A stretch of DNA of 64,000 nt from Phycisphaerales bacterium (GTDB taxonomy: Bacteria; Planctomycetota; Phycisphaerae; Phycisphaerales; UBA1924): positions 186,001 to 250,000 of the forward strand of contig JADJMV010000004.1 of assembly GCA_016709445.1 (NCBI GenBank), read 5' to 3'. Both the position numbers and the translations under genes were made by a program. A model generated the notes under the pieces. It searched no databases, had not been told where the DNA came from, and worked only from the letters and a program-made list of their open reading frames with translations. How positions within the stretch are numbered: position 1 is the stretch's first letter; every line of letters begins with the position of its first letter. This document shows, piece by piece, positions 11,701 through 21,258 of this stretch.

Positions 11701-14700
11701 TGCCCGCCGTCCGGCGCCACGGTGAGGGCGTTGCCATCGACGCCGAGCGGTCCGCCGACGGTGCCCTGATCGCCCACGGCCAGGCCGAGGAACGGCCCGA
11801 TGTGGTCGGGGCCGAAGTCGGGCGTCTGGGTCTGGCCCAGGTCGCCGGTCAGGATCGTGAGCGTGTTCAAGCCCACCACGTCGATCGCGACGATGTCGCC
11901 AAAGGGCGTGAGGTTCGAGATATGGTCGAAGAGCGTCCCGCCGGTCTGCTGGATGCGGAAGACATCCACCTCGACGGTGCCGCGGATCTCGACGGCGGAG
12001 AGCGCGTCGGCGCTGGCGATATCGATGACCCCGATCGAAATCGCCGCTTCGGCCGCCTCCCCACCCTGGCCGTTGTTGCCGCCCTGGCGTCCGACGCTGG
12101 CGACCCGCAGGGTGCGTCCGCCGGCGAGGGCCACGCCCTCGATCCGCGCGATCGCGACACCGGCGCCGTTGTCGATCGGCAGGAACTTGATGCGGGCCAC
12201 GACCTCGGTCGGATCGAGCGCGCCCTCGACGGAGATCTGCACGATGCCGCCGCCGTCGTCGACAAGTTCGACCACGGAGCCGCCGAAGACCTCGAGGTAG
12301 GAGTCCGTCTTGTGGAGCAGATCGATGCGGGGAAGGTCGACGAAACGGATGTCGGAGCCGGAGCCGAGGGTGAAGTCCGACGTGCCGAGCACGCCATTGA
12401 ACATGCCCCGGCCGTCCGGCTTGTCCTGATCGATGAGCAGGCCGCCGACGACGGAGCCCGGCGAGGTGTCGAGGAAGAGCGTGCCGGCGTTGATATCGCC
12501 GCCGATGCGGATCATCCCGATGCTGCCGTCGCCGCCGGCCTGGCCCGAGCGGATGTCGGCGCCGAGCGGGAAGATGTAGGCGTCGGGGTCGGGGTCCTGG
12601 TTGATGCCGACGTCGCCGCGGATATCGATCCACCCGATCCGGCCGCCCACGAGCATGGTGAGACCGTACACGTCGCCCTGCAGCCCATCGCCGGCGAGCC
12701 CACCGGCCGCGGTGCTCTGGCCGGTGTACATCTGCCCGAGGTCGCCGCCGATGAAGATGTCGCCCGCCTGGATGTCCGAGCCGGTGATGAACGCCAGCAG
12801 GTCACCCGCGATGCTGATATTGACGTCGACCAGGTCCATCGCCGGGTCGGCATCGCCGCCGTCGTTGAGGATGCCCTCGGGCCCGTTCTCCGCGGCCCCG
12901 TTCGAGACGTAGCCGGTGCCGATCCGGATCACGCCGGCGCTGCCGTTGATGACGTTGATCTGGGGCCGGTCGATCATGCTCGTCTGACCGGTCGATCCCG
13001 CGACGCGGTAGGAGCCCAGCGTTGTCGGGGTCAGACCGGCGATGGTGAGCGAGTATGCCCAGCCCGAGCCGTTCGTGCCGTCGACCTGGTTCACGCCGAT
13101 ATCGGTCACCACGGCGTAATAGATGCCGGGGCTCGGCGGCCGGAAACGGATCTGCTGCGAGGTCAGCGTGCCGCGGTCGATCTGCGTCGCCGCGATCGGA
13201 CGCCCGTTCTGGTCCACGATCCGGACGAGGCTCACACCGACGGCCGAATCGAATTCCACGGCGACCTCGGAGGTGCCGTCGGCGACGAACGCAAAGACAT
13301 CGACCGGGTCCTCGTCGGCGTTGATCGGGTCGCCGAAGCCCAGCGTGCCGCTGATCTGCACGGCCGTCCCGATCGAGCCCACGAACTCCGCGCCCAGGAG
13401 CGTGTCGTTGCGCAGCGTCGTCGAGTTGAAGATCGGGCTGCGACCACCCGGATCGATGAACAGGCCGAAGTCGCCGAACAGTGCCGAGGTCGGCAGGAGG
13501 ATGCGCGAGATAATCGCGCCCTCGGGGTTGTCGGTCCCGTCGAACGCGTACGTCTTCTCCCGCTCGCTGTAGCGGAAGGGGTCGCGGGGCGGGTTCTTCT
13601 GGGCGTCGGTCAGATCGCCGACGATGGTGGTGTTCATCTGCGAGCGGCCGCCGATGGCGATCTCGCCCACAGTCCTCGCGACCGTCAGCTGGCTGTCGGT
13701 CGTGACGCGCGACACCGACACCGCGCCGTCATCGGTGATCCAGAGCCCCGCGTCGGAGCCAACGTACATCGTGCCGAGGTCGCCCTGCACATTCACAGCG
13801 CCCAGGAGCGTGCCGAAGTACAGCTCGTTCACCGAGCCGGTGAACTGCGAAGAGCCGTGCATGACACCGTGGATGTACACCGACCCCATCGAGTCGCCGT
13901 TGAGCACGAAGACACCCTGGCTCGAATCGCTGAAGCCATCGGTGATCGTGCTGCCGGTGCCCCGGGGCTGCCCGCCGGGTTGTAGGCGTTGGTGCTCGAG
14001 TTGTCGCGCACCATGTCCGTCGGGGCCCCGAACACCACGGAGCCCGGGCCGGCCGGGAGGCCGTAGACCGTGGGCTGCCCGGAATCGTCGTACTCGACGT
14101 CGTACCCGAACATCGACTGCTCGAACTCGTCGTACTGCCCGAGGAAGCTGTCGACCCGGGTGTACTGGAATGCGCCGTCGACGAAATCGATCGTCCCGCC
14201 GAACATCGTGAAGCTGGCCCGCGAATCGACGCCGCTGAGCCGGACCTGACCGATGCCGTCATTGAAGTTCGGCACCCCGTCGAGATCGAGATCGACGAGC
14301 GGGATCTCCAGCCCCTCCGGCTTGCCGAGCGCGATCGTCGACAGCATGTCGCGCCCGTAATTGTCCAGGATCTGTACCGTCGCCCCGATCGGCGCCGTAA
14401 AGCTGAAATCCGCGCCCCGGATCCGTGCGCTCACGATGTCGGCGTAGGGCGCTGTCGGGATCGTGAACGAGACGTTGTCCAGCCAGACGGTCTCGTTGCG
14501 GTGCGAGGTGATCCGCATGCTCGTGAAGATCTCGCCCGGATTGAAGACGAAGTTCCCGATGCCGTTCTGACGGTCCGCCGAGTTGCCGGACTGGTTGGCC
14601 CCGATCAGGCGGTTGCCCGTGTAGGTCGAGACCACCGTGTTCTGGAAGAGGAACTCGACGACGAAATCGTTCGGGACCAGCCCGCGCCCGTTCCCGTCAT

Positions 14701-15202
14701 CGAGGATCTGGAAGGTCGCCACGCTCGCCGGCCGGGGGAAAACCTGGTTGTTCTGGTCGTTCCGGGTCACCGGAGCGAAGCTCCAGACCGAGCCGTCTAC
14801 CGCGTTGATCCAGAGCCACGCCTCGTCGGCCTGCGGATCCGGCTGGTAGATGCGGAAGTTGTCGCCGAATCCGAAGTTGTGCGTGACGCGGATGTCCGAG
14901 TCGTTGAAGATCCGGCCGTTGAAGACCGCGCCGGCGCCCTCGCCGTTGAAATCCTCCGCGACGTCCTCGGTGGTCACGTCCGAGATGTCGGCGGGTCGGG
15001 CCAGGTAGGGGAGCGTGTAGCCGAACGATCCCGTCGCCGTCCCCAGCCCGTCGCCATCGAAATCCATGTCGGGCGTGATGGTGATCGAGAACAAAAGCTT
15101 CCGCTCTTCCAACTGCTCCATCTGGCAGTCATGCACCGACGCCAGACGGCCGGCGCGGGAGCGGAGCGAACGAACATCCGAGCGATTGCGACGAAACTTC
15201 AT
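5782..15202 (-). CDS. Giant secreted beta-helix-like surface protein with LEPR-XLL-like motif (two apparent frameshifts)
   Basis: About 3,140 residues if read through two single-base disruptions. The start at 15202 (MKFRRNRSD) has GGAG upstream and begins a Phycisphaerae-type N-terminus with MEQLEERKLLF, a variant of the planctomycete LEPR-XLL export motif. The middle (about 8.1-13.9 kb) is a very long series of Gly/Ile/Val/Ser-rich units of the type GxIxxGxxIGSVxIxGD, typical of right-handed beta-helices. A pre-peptidase-C-like beta domain lies near 13.1-13.3 kb. The C-terminal part has a dockerin/EF-hand-like loop (DGNGNGQVVGAED, about 7.93 kb), several DGxxGTxDD motifs, and a matrixin-like segment where the zinc-binding HExGH site is replaced by RRAGELMGLR (about 6.0 kb). 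Frame changes occur near 13,965 and 8,066; each is repaired by adding one base. Likely a surface adhesin or scaffold; ligand unknown. Confidence 0.75.
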
Positions 15203-15625
15203 GGCGACTCCTGCACCCCTGTTGAAGCGTCCAAGCTCTCTGCGGTGCGACCCTACTCCTGCGTCAGGACGCACCCGACGCCCCCTCAACATGACCCCAC
15301 GCGCCTGCCGACGCCGCGGATCGGTTGGTTGCGGCCGGACGAGACGGAAACCGGAGCAGCGGAATCCGCCGATCTCAGGCTCCCGACGCGGCCGGGAGCA
15401 CCCTCCCGCGCAGGCCACAGCCTAGCTCACCCGCTGCGCCGACACAAGCCGCTGGTCTTCCTGGCCGGAGCCGGTCGCGACAAGCGGGGGTCGCGCCGTT
15501 TTTGTGCCCAGCCGTTCGGCAGGGCCCGCCTCGCGGCGGAGCCCAGCCCCATTCCATACGGTCCCCATCATCCCCCGGTTGCCTCTGTTTCGCAACCCCA
15601 ATAACTCCCAAAAACAATGATTCTT
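15203..15625. other. Intergenic region upstream of the giant gene and downstream of pheA
   Basis: About 420 bases without a convincing gene. It must hold the promoter of the giant surface protein (read leftward), whose ribosome-binding GGAG lies just inside it at about 15207-15211. Both flanking genes are on the minus strand. I see no clear terminator after pheA and no tRNA-like fold. Short overlapping open frames here lack codon signal and start sites. Confidence 0.4.
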
Positions 15626-16840
15626 CTACAGGATCCGTTTCGCCCTGGGGTAACTCCCGAGCACGATCAACTCCTTGCAGTGCGTCGCCGCCTCCTCCAG
15701 GGCCGCGCCCACCGCCGGATCGTCCCGGTGCCCCGCCAGATCGACGAAGAATGTGTACTCCCAGTTCGTCGTCCCGCTCGGACGCTTGTCGATGTGCGAG
15801 AGGTTGATCCCCGCCTGCTTGAACACCAGAAGCACGTCCACCAGCGCCCCCGGCTTGTCCGCCGTATTGAACATCACGCTCGTCTTGTCGTCCCCCGAAC
15901 GCTTGGCCCGGTGGCGGCTGATGACCGCAAAGCGCGTGATGTTGCTCGGGTCGTCCTCGATCCTTGCGAAGAGCACCTGCAGCCCGTAGAGCTTCCCGGC
16001 CAGTTCCGAGCCAATGGCCGCAGACCCCGGCTCGGCGCCGATGCTCTCCGCCGTCCGGTTCTCTTCCACCGCGGTCTGGGCCGCCCGGCTCGAACTGGCG
16101 GCCGGGATCAGCTGGGCCTGCGGATACTGGGTCGCCAGCCACTGCCGACACTGGCTGAATACCTCCGGCTTGGAATGGATTCGCCGCACCTGCTTGGGTT
16201 CGCAATTGGCCAGCAGCGAGTGGTGCACATTGAGCTGCGCCTCGGCGTAGATCGTCACCTCGCCCCGGGTCGCCTTGAAGGCGTCCAGGGTTTCCATGAT
16301 GCCCCCACCCAGCGAGTTCTCGATCGGTGCGAGCCCGTAGTCCACGTGGCCCCGACGCACCTCGGTGAAGACCCCGGCGATCTCGTGCAGATCCTCGTAC
16401 GCCACGCTCGACCCGAACTGCCGAGTCGCCGCCAGGTGGGAGTACGACCCAGGCGGACCCAGGTACCCGATCCGCAGCGGCTGCTCGAGCGCGAAGCTCC
16501 CGCTCATCAACTCGCGATAGACCGCCTCGATCGTGCGGCTGGGCAGCGGCCCCCGGTTGGCCCGGATCACCCGGTCGAGGACTTCCTGCTCCCGGTGGGG
16601 CGCGTAGATCGGGATGCCCGACCCGCGCTTCTTGGCCCCCACCTTCACCACCAGCTTCGACCTCTCGTTGAGCAGCTTCACCAACTGCTGATCCAGGGTT
16701 CCGATCTGTTCTCGGAGCTTGGCCAGCGCCGCCGTGTCGTCCGGCCGCTCGCTCGCCGTGGCCGGTGCGGGTGGGGCAGGCTGGGGCTTGGACGCCCCGC
16801 TCGACGGCCCTCTGCCCGGGTTCTTCTTCCGCTTTGCCAT
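15626..16840 (-). CDS. pheA: Bifunctional chorismate mutase / prephenate dehydratase
   Basis: A 404-residue P-protein of phenylalanine synthesis, converting chorismate to prephenate and on to phenylpyruvate in the cytoplasm. After a basic Pro/Ala-rich leader, residues about 38-120 form an AroQ-type chorismate mutase (LREQIGTLDQQLVKLLNERS, then PIYAPHREQEVLDR). Residues about 122-300 are prephenate dehydratase (IGYLGPPGSYSHLAA; PIENSLGGGIMETLD; the catalytic TRF in NITRFAVIS). An ACT domain (about 317-395, DKPGALVDVLLVFKQAGINL) would bind phenylalanine for feedback control, although the usual ESRP motif reads DKRP. The ATG at 16840 is chosen over an upstream GTG at 16861. Length matches the family. 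Confidence 0.95.
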   Translation of the reverse strand: MAKRKKNPGRGPSSGASKPQPAPPAPATASERPDDTAALAKLREQIGTLDQQLVKLLNERSKLVVKVGAKKRGSGIPIYAPHREQEVLDRVIRANRGPLPSRTIEAVYRELMSGSFALEQPLRIGYLGPPGSYSHLAATRQFGSSVAYEDLHEIAGVFTEVRRGHVDYGLAPIENSLGGGIMETLDAFKATRGEVTIYAEAQLNVHHSLLANCEPKQVRRIHSKPEVFSQCRQWLATQYPQAQLIPAASSSRAAQTAVEENRTAESIGAEPGSAAIGSELAGKLYGLQVLFARIEDDPSNITRFAVISRHRAKRSGDDKTSVMFNTADKPGALVDVLLVFKQAGINLSHIDKRPSGTTNWEYTFFVDLAGHRDDPAVGAALEEAATHCKELIVLGSYPRAKRIL

Positions 16841-17013
16841 GCGCCTAAGCCTCTCTTCCACAATGTCTTAGGAGCTGGATAGACCCCACAGGCCGGAACT
16901 CCGGCAGAGTCGGGTATCCTTATCGGTCAGGTGGGTCGCAAAATCTCGGCCGGGCGCATGCGTGCCTCGAAATCGCCGAGCCGGAGGGCCGAACTCTACT
17001 CCTGGGAGGGGGT

Positions 17014-17934
17014 ATGACCAACGTTGTCATCGCGGTGGGACCCGACTACTGGGGGTCGGGCCTCGCGGGGGCTGAGAACGCGACACAAGTCGCTGACTTC
17101 GCTGCCCGCCACGCCCAGAGCAGCGCCGAATCGGTTGCGCAGCTTGCCCAATTGGCGCCCGCCGCGGTGGCCGCCTTGGCCCTCGGGCTTGCTCTCTGGC
17201 TGGTGGGAGACCGCCTCTTCCGACCTGCCGCATCGCTGGTCGGTGCGGTTCTGGGGGCCTTGCTTGGCCTCACCCTCGGCACGCAGTGGGAGTCCGGCCT
17301 CATTGTGGGGCTGCCCGCCCCCTACGCGTTCATCGGCCTCGGCGCCCTCATCGGTTTGGGTCTCGGTGCGCTCATGTACCGGCTCGCGGTCGGAGCCGTC
17401 GCGGGGCTGACGATTGCCGGCGTCGCCGGCGCTATCGCCGCCTGCGTGGCCCTGCAGCCTGTGCCGGGGCAGCCAATCCCGGATCGACCCGAGACGGTCG
17501 CCGAAGTCGCGGCCGCACCGACCGCCGCGCCCGCGATCCAGGCTGTCGGCTTCGGAGAGGCCTTCTCGGTCGAAGGTCTGCGTTCCGCGGCGGCGTCCAT
17601 GTCCACGCTCGCGCAAGACCAGTGGGCCGCCATCCCCGGCGCTGCGCGCAGCCTCATCATGGCGGCCGGCATCCTGGGGAGCGTGCTCGGATTCGCCTTC
17701 GGTGTGATCCGCCCCCGCACGGTCGCGCCCGCGATCGCCGCCCTCGCCGGCTCGGCCCTGTGGCTTGCCGCGGCGACGGCCCTGCTCGTGCGGACGGGTG
17801 GGCGGCTGCCATCCCTGCCATCGGAGCGGCCCGGGGCCTGGCTCGCGGCGTGGCTGCTGGTCGCCCTCATCGGGTTTGCGGTGCAGCGCCGAGTGATCCG
17901 GCCCAGTGCCCTCGTGGATCGCGAGCAGGAGTAG
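17014..17934 (+). CDS. Multi-pass membrane protein of unknown function
   Basis: A 306-residue Ala/Leu/Gly-rich protein with about seven predicted membrane helices. Examples are residues about 48-66, 72-90, 100-116, 123-150 and three more after residue 210. A soluble Pro/Ala-rich loop lies around residues 155-205. The glycine-patterned helices (GAVLGALLGLTLG, GLGALIGLGLGALM) recall DUF4203-type or glycine-zipper membrane proteins, but no catalytic or transport signature is visible. A purine-rich GGGAGGGGG stands directly before the ATG as ribosome-binding site. It is transcribed away from pheA and converges with nuoN. Confidence 0.7.
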   Translation: MTNVVIAVGPDYWGSGLAGAENATQVADFAARHAQSSAESVAQLAQLAPAAVAALALGLALWLVGDRLFRPAASLVGAVLGALLGLTLGTQWESGLIVGLPAPYAFIGLGALIGLGLGALMYRLAVGAVAGLTIAGVAGAIAACVALQPVPGQPIPDRPETVAEVAAAPTAAPAIQAVGFGEAFSVEGLRSAAASMSTLAQDQWAAIPGAARSLIMAAGILGSVLGFAFGVIRPRTVAPAIAALAGSALWLAAATALLVRTGGRLPSLPSERPGAWLAAWLLVALIGFAVQRRVIRPSALVDREQE

Positions 17935-17973
17935 CCCGGCGAGCCGCGTCGCTCGACGCCGGTTGAGCGCGGA

Positions 17974-19587
17974 TCAGTGCAACCGCAGCGAAAGGGCCTC
18001 ACCCGCCTCGGGCACGGGCGCGTCGGCGTGCGCACCGTGGGTCGCCGGCTCGGCCTCGTGACCGATCTCGACGCCGCGAGTCTCGGCCGCGCGCTCGCTC
18101 GCCCCCATCAGCGTGTTGCCAAGCAGCGCAAGCACGACAACCCCTGCCGCGGCGAGGAACGCCCCGACGGATCGTGAGGGCACGCCCGCGTCGCGGATCG
18201 GGGCCCCGGCCGGTGGTTCGAGCATCGCAGCCGCAACAACCCGCAGGTAGTAGTACGCCGCGATCGCGGAATTCAGTCCGAGGAACACGACCAGCGTCAC
18301 CCGGCCCGAACCGAGCGCCGACGTAAAGAGGGGCACCTTGCCGAAGAATCCGAGGATGGGCGGGAAACCCAGCAGGCTGAGCATGCAGAGGACGAGCGAC
18401 CAGCCGAGGAGAGGCCGAGTCCGGCAGAGCCCCCGCAGGTCGCCGATTTCCTCGACCTCGGCCGTTTCCCCACGCGAGTCGCGCTCCAGGCTGGCGATCA
18501 CCGCGAAAGCGCCGGTGTTCATCACGCCGTAGCAGAGCAGATAGAACATGACGGCCGCCAGCCCGTTGCTGGCAAACGTTCCGCCGCCTGGCCCCACGAG
18601 GATACCGACCAGCATGTAGCCCGAGTGCGCGATCGAGGAGTAGGCGAGCATCCGCTTGACGCTCGACTGAAGCGTTGCCAGGACGTTGCCCACGGTCATG
18701 GTGAGGACGGCGATCGCCCAGAGCAGGCTGTCGACGACATGGGGCAGCGTGTGATCGGCCCCGCGCCAGCCGAGGGTTGAGACGAGCACCATGATCGAGA
18801 TCATGCCCGCCGTCTTGGGGACGAAGGCCAGGAAGGCCGCCATCCCGCTCGAGGCCCCCTGGTAGACATCCGCGGTGTAGAAGTGCATGGGCACGGCCGC
18901 GATCTTGAAAGAGACCCCGAGGATCGCCAGCACCATGCCCGTCAGCGCGATCGGGCTGACGCCGTGTGCGGCGAAGTGGTGGCTCATCTCGACGAACTTG
19001 GTCGTTCCCGTGCCTCCATAGAGCAGGGCGAAGCCGTAGAGGAAGATCGCCGCGCCGAGCGCGCCCAAGAAGAAGTACTTGACACCGGCCTCCTGCGACC
19101 TGTTGAAGCCGTGACGCCCCCTGCCGCTGAGCACCACCATGACGTACGTCGGCAGGCTGGTGAGTTCCAGAGCAAGGAACAGCCAGATCAGATCGCCGGC
19201 CGTCGAGCAGAGCATCGCCCCCATGAGGCTGAAGAGGAAGAAAGAGTAGAACTCGGCCCGCGTCGTCCTCAGCGGATTGAAGGGCCGCCCGGCCTCGATG
19301 GCCGCCTCCTCGTCGCGGTCCACGGTCCCGGAGATCACCAGAAGCAGGAGGAGTCCGATGATTGCAATCAGCGGCTTGGCGAAGGGCATGAGTCCGGGCA
19401 GGATCGCCCAAGCCGGGGCCGCGGGGGTCGCCACGCCCACCGCCGCCGCGATCAACAGGGTCACCGCGCAGACCAGCCCGGTCTGTCGGCGGACCGCGAG
19501 GGCGGGCGAGAGGCCGATCAGCATCGTGGCGCACGCGCCGATGAAAAGGACGATCTCGGGCCAGAGGTAGGCGATCCGCTCAATCAT
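17974..19587 (-). CDS. nuoN: NADH-quinone oxidoreductase subunit N
   Basis: A 538-residue antiporter-like membrane subunit of complex I, part of the proton-pumping arm. About 14 membrane helices are visible. The proton-channel family signature is present (FLALELTSLPTYVMVVL with its glutamate, and a lysine-bearing helix in QEAGVKYFFLGALGAA, then YSSIAHSGYMLVG). The start at 19587 overlaps the nuoM stop (ATGA), showing coupling at the end of a nuoJKLMN operon. The C-terminal tail is hydrophilic and His-containing (HEAEPATHGAHADAP). The reading frame is intact. Confidence 0.95.
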   Translation of the reverse strand: MIERIAYLWPEIVLFIGACATMLIGLSPALAVRRQTGLVCAVTLLIAAAVGVATPAAPAWAILPGLMPFAKPLIAIIGLLLLLVISGTVDRDEEAAIEAGRPFNPLRTTRAEFYSFFLFSLMGAMLCSTAGDLIWLFLALELTSLPTYVMVVLSGRGRHGFNRSQEAGVKYFFLGALGAAIFLYGFALLYGGTGTTKFVEMSHHFAAHGVSPIALTGMVLAILGVSFKIAAVPMHFYTADVYQGASSGMAAFLAFVPKTAGMISIMVLVSTLGWRGADHTLPHVVDSLLWAIAVLTMTVGNVLATLQSSVKRMLAYSSIAHSGYMLVGILVGPGGGTFASNGLAAVMFYLLCYGVMNTGAFAVIASLERDSRGETAEVEEIGDLRGLCRTRPLLGWSLVLCMLSLLGFPPILGFFGKVPLFTSALGSGRVTLVVFLGLNSAIAAYYYLRVVAAAMLEPPAGAPIRDAGVPSRSVGAFLAAAGVVVLALLGNTLMGASERAAETRGVEIGHEAEPATHGAHADAPVPEAGEALSLRLH

Positions 19588-21242
19588 CGCGACACCTCCG
19601 CCAGCACGGGGACGGTCTCGTCCGACGCCGCGTGCTCGACCGGCGAAACACCCCCCGAGGCCGCCTGCACCAGGCGCACGGTCTGCGAGATCGGCTCGGC
19701 GATCGAGTTCATGAGGGGCGTCGGGAACAGGCCGAGCCCGAGACACAGCGCCGCCAGGGGCAGGAGCACGCCGACCTCTCTCGCGGTCAGATCGGCGGGC
19801 AGCGCCCCTTCGGGCTCATGCGCCGCATGCCCGCTATGGCCGGCATGGGCGCCGTGGCCGCCATGGCCGCCCGGTTCCACGAGCGGGCCGAAGCACATGC
19901 GTCCGACCATGTAGAGCAGGTACATCGCCGCGATGATGACGCCGGTGGCGGCAAACGCCGCGAACCACGGGCCCAAGACGCCCCAAGTTGCGCCGGGCAT
20001 CCCCGAGCCCCAGCTCTTGTCGGCCTGGAACGTGCCGAGCATGCAGAGGAACTCGCTCACGAACCCGTTGAGGCCGGGCAGGCCGACCGAGGCCATCGCG
20101 AAGAAGACCATGAACGTGGCCCAGATAGGCATCTTGGAGGCCAGGCCTCCGAGCTCTCGCATGGAGCGTGTGTGGTACCGCTCATACATGAAGCCCACCA
20201 GGAAGAACAAGGCGCCTGTCGAGAGCCCGTGGTTGATCATGTAGAGCACCGAGCCGGTCAGCCCGACGGAATTGAGTGCCACGAGCCCGAGCACGCAGAA
20301 GCCCAGGTGCGAGACGGAGGAGTAGGCGACCAGCTTCTTGACGTCGGTCTGCACCCAGCAGATCAGCCCGGCGTAGATGATCCCGATGATGCAGAGGACC
20401 GCGATCGCGGGCGCGTAGGCCACGACGGCCGCGGGCGCGAAGGGCAGCACGAACCGATAGATCGCGTAGGTACCGAGCTTGAGCAGCACGCCGGCCAGGA
20501 TGACCGAGCCCGCCGTCGGGGCCTCGGTATGGGCGAGCGGGAGCCAGGTGTGGACCGGGAACAGTGGCACCTTGACCGCAAAGCCCGCGAGCATCGCCAG
20601 GAGCACGAGCCCCTGCTCGGGCCCGCTCATGCGGTGCGCCCAGTCCGTCAGGATTGCGATATCAAAGGACCATGCCCCCGAATACCGCTTCGTGAACCAG
20701 ACGACATAGAGGAGGCCCGCGAGCGCGATCAGCGAGCCGGTGAAGGTGAACAAGAAGAACTTGATAGCAGCCTTCCGGCGGTTGGTCGAGCCGAACACGC
20801 TGATCAGGACGTACATCGGGATCAGCGTGAACTCGAAGCAGATATAGAACAGCACCAGGTCGCGCGCGGCGAAGACACCCGTCATCGCCGCCTGGAGCAC
20901 CAGCAGCCACGCGAAAAAGGTCCTCTGGTTCTCCGTAATTGCCGTCCACGAGCCGAGCACGCAGAGGGGACCGAGCAACGCGGTCAACGCGATGAGCCAC
21001 AACGCGATCGAATCCACCCCCAGGGCGAAGTTCAGCCCGAGCTTGGGCAGCCACGCCAGGGACAACCCCAACTGCCCGGGATGAGCCGAATAGTTCCAGT
21101 CGAACGCCATCAGGGCGAAGCCCGCGATGACCAGCGCCAGCAGTGTCCCCGTGAGGGCCACCAGCCTCGCGCGCGAGGCGGGGGCGCACAGGACGACCAG
21201 GGCGGTCAGGAGCGGAACCAGCATCAGCAGAGCAAGCGTCAC
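19584..21242 (-). CDS. nuoM: NADH-quinone oxidoreductase subunit M
   Basis: A 552-residue antiporter-like subunit of complex I. The key glutamate in helix 5 is seen in FYICFEFTLIPMYVLIS, followed by the lysine region RRKAAIKFFLFTFTGSL. Later come the LPLAHTEAPTAGSVILAG and YSSVSHLGFCVLG signatures. Start is GTG at 21242, 16 bases after the end of nuoL. A loop near the C-terminus (coded at about 19820-19880) is unusually rich in histidine (GGHGGHGAHAGHSGHAAH), which is not a usual NuoM feature. Same operon and orientation as nuoJ, K, L and N. Confidence 0.95.
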   Translation of the reverse strand: MTLALLMLVPLLTALVVLCAPASRARLVALTGTLLALVIAGFALMAFDWNYSAHPGQLGLSLAWLPKLGLNFALGVDSIALWLIALTALLGPLCVLGSWTAITENQRTFFAWLLVLQAAMTGVFAARDLVLFYICFEFTLIPMYVLISVFGSTNRRKAAIKFFLFTFTGSLIALAGLLYVVWFTKRYSGAWSFDIAILTDWAHRMSGPEQGLVLLAMLAGFAVKVPLFPVHTWLPLAHTEAPTAGSVILAGVLLKLGTYAIYRFVLPFAPAAVVAYAPAIAVLCIIGIIYAGLICWVQTDVKKLVAYSSVSHLGFCVLGLVALNSVGLTGSVLYMINHGLSTGALFFLVGFMYERYHTRSMRELGGLASKMPIWATFMVFFAMASVGLPGLNGFVSEFLCMLGTFQADKSWGSGMPGATWGVLGPWFAAFAATGVIIAAMYLLYMVGRMCFGPLVEPGGHGGHGAHAGHSGHAAHEPEGALPADLTAREVGVLLPLAALCLGLGLFPTPLMNSIAEPISQTVRLVQAASGGVSPVEHAASDETVPVLAEVSR

Positions 21243-21258
21243 CGGCGACCCGTCCTCT

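Noticed and set aside
13955..13980. Programmed ribosomal frameshift in the giant gene
   Set aside because: No slippery heptamer with a downstream pseudoknot is evident, and similar single-base losses occur in nuoL, comM and ftsK, so sequence error is the simpler explanation.
8847..13985. A 1,712-codon open frame on the plus strand opposite the giant gene
   Set aside because: It is the antisense of a Gly/Asp/Val-rich repetitive gene in GC-rich DNA, where stops are rare. Its peptide is a monotonous Asp/Gly/Arg/Ala mixture with no signal peptide, domain or start site.
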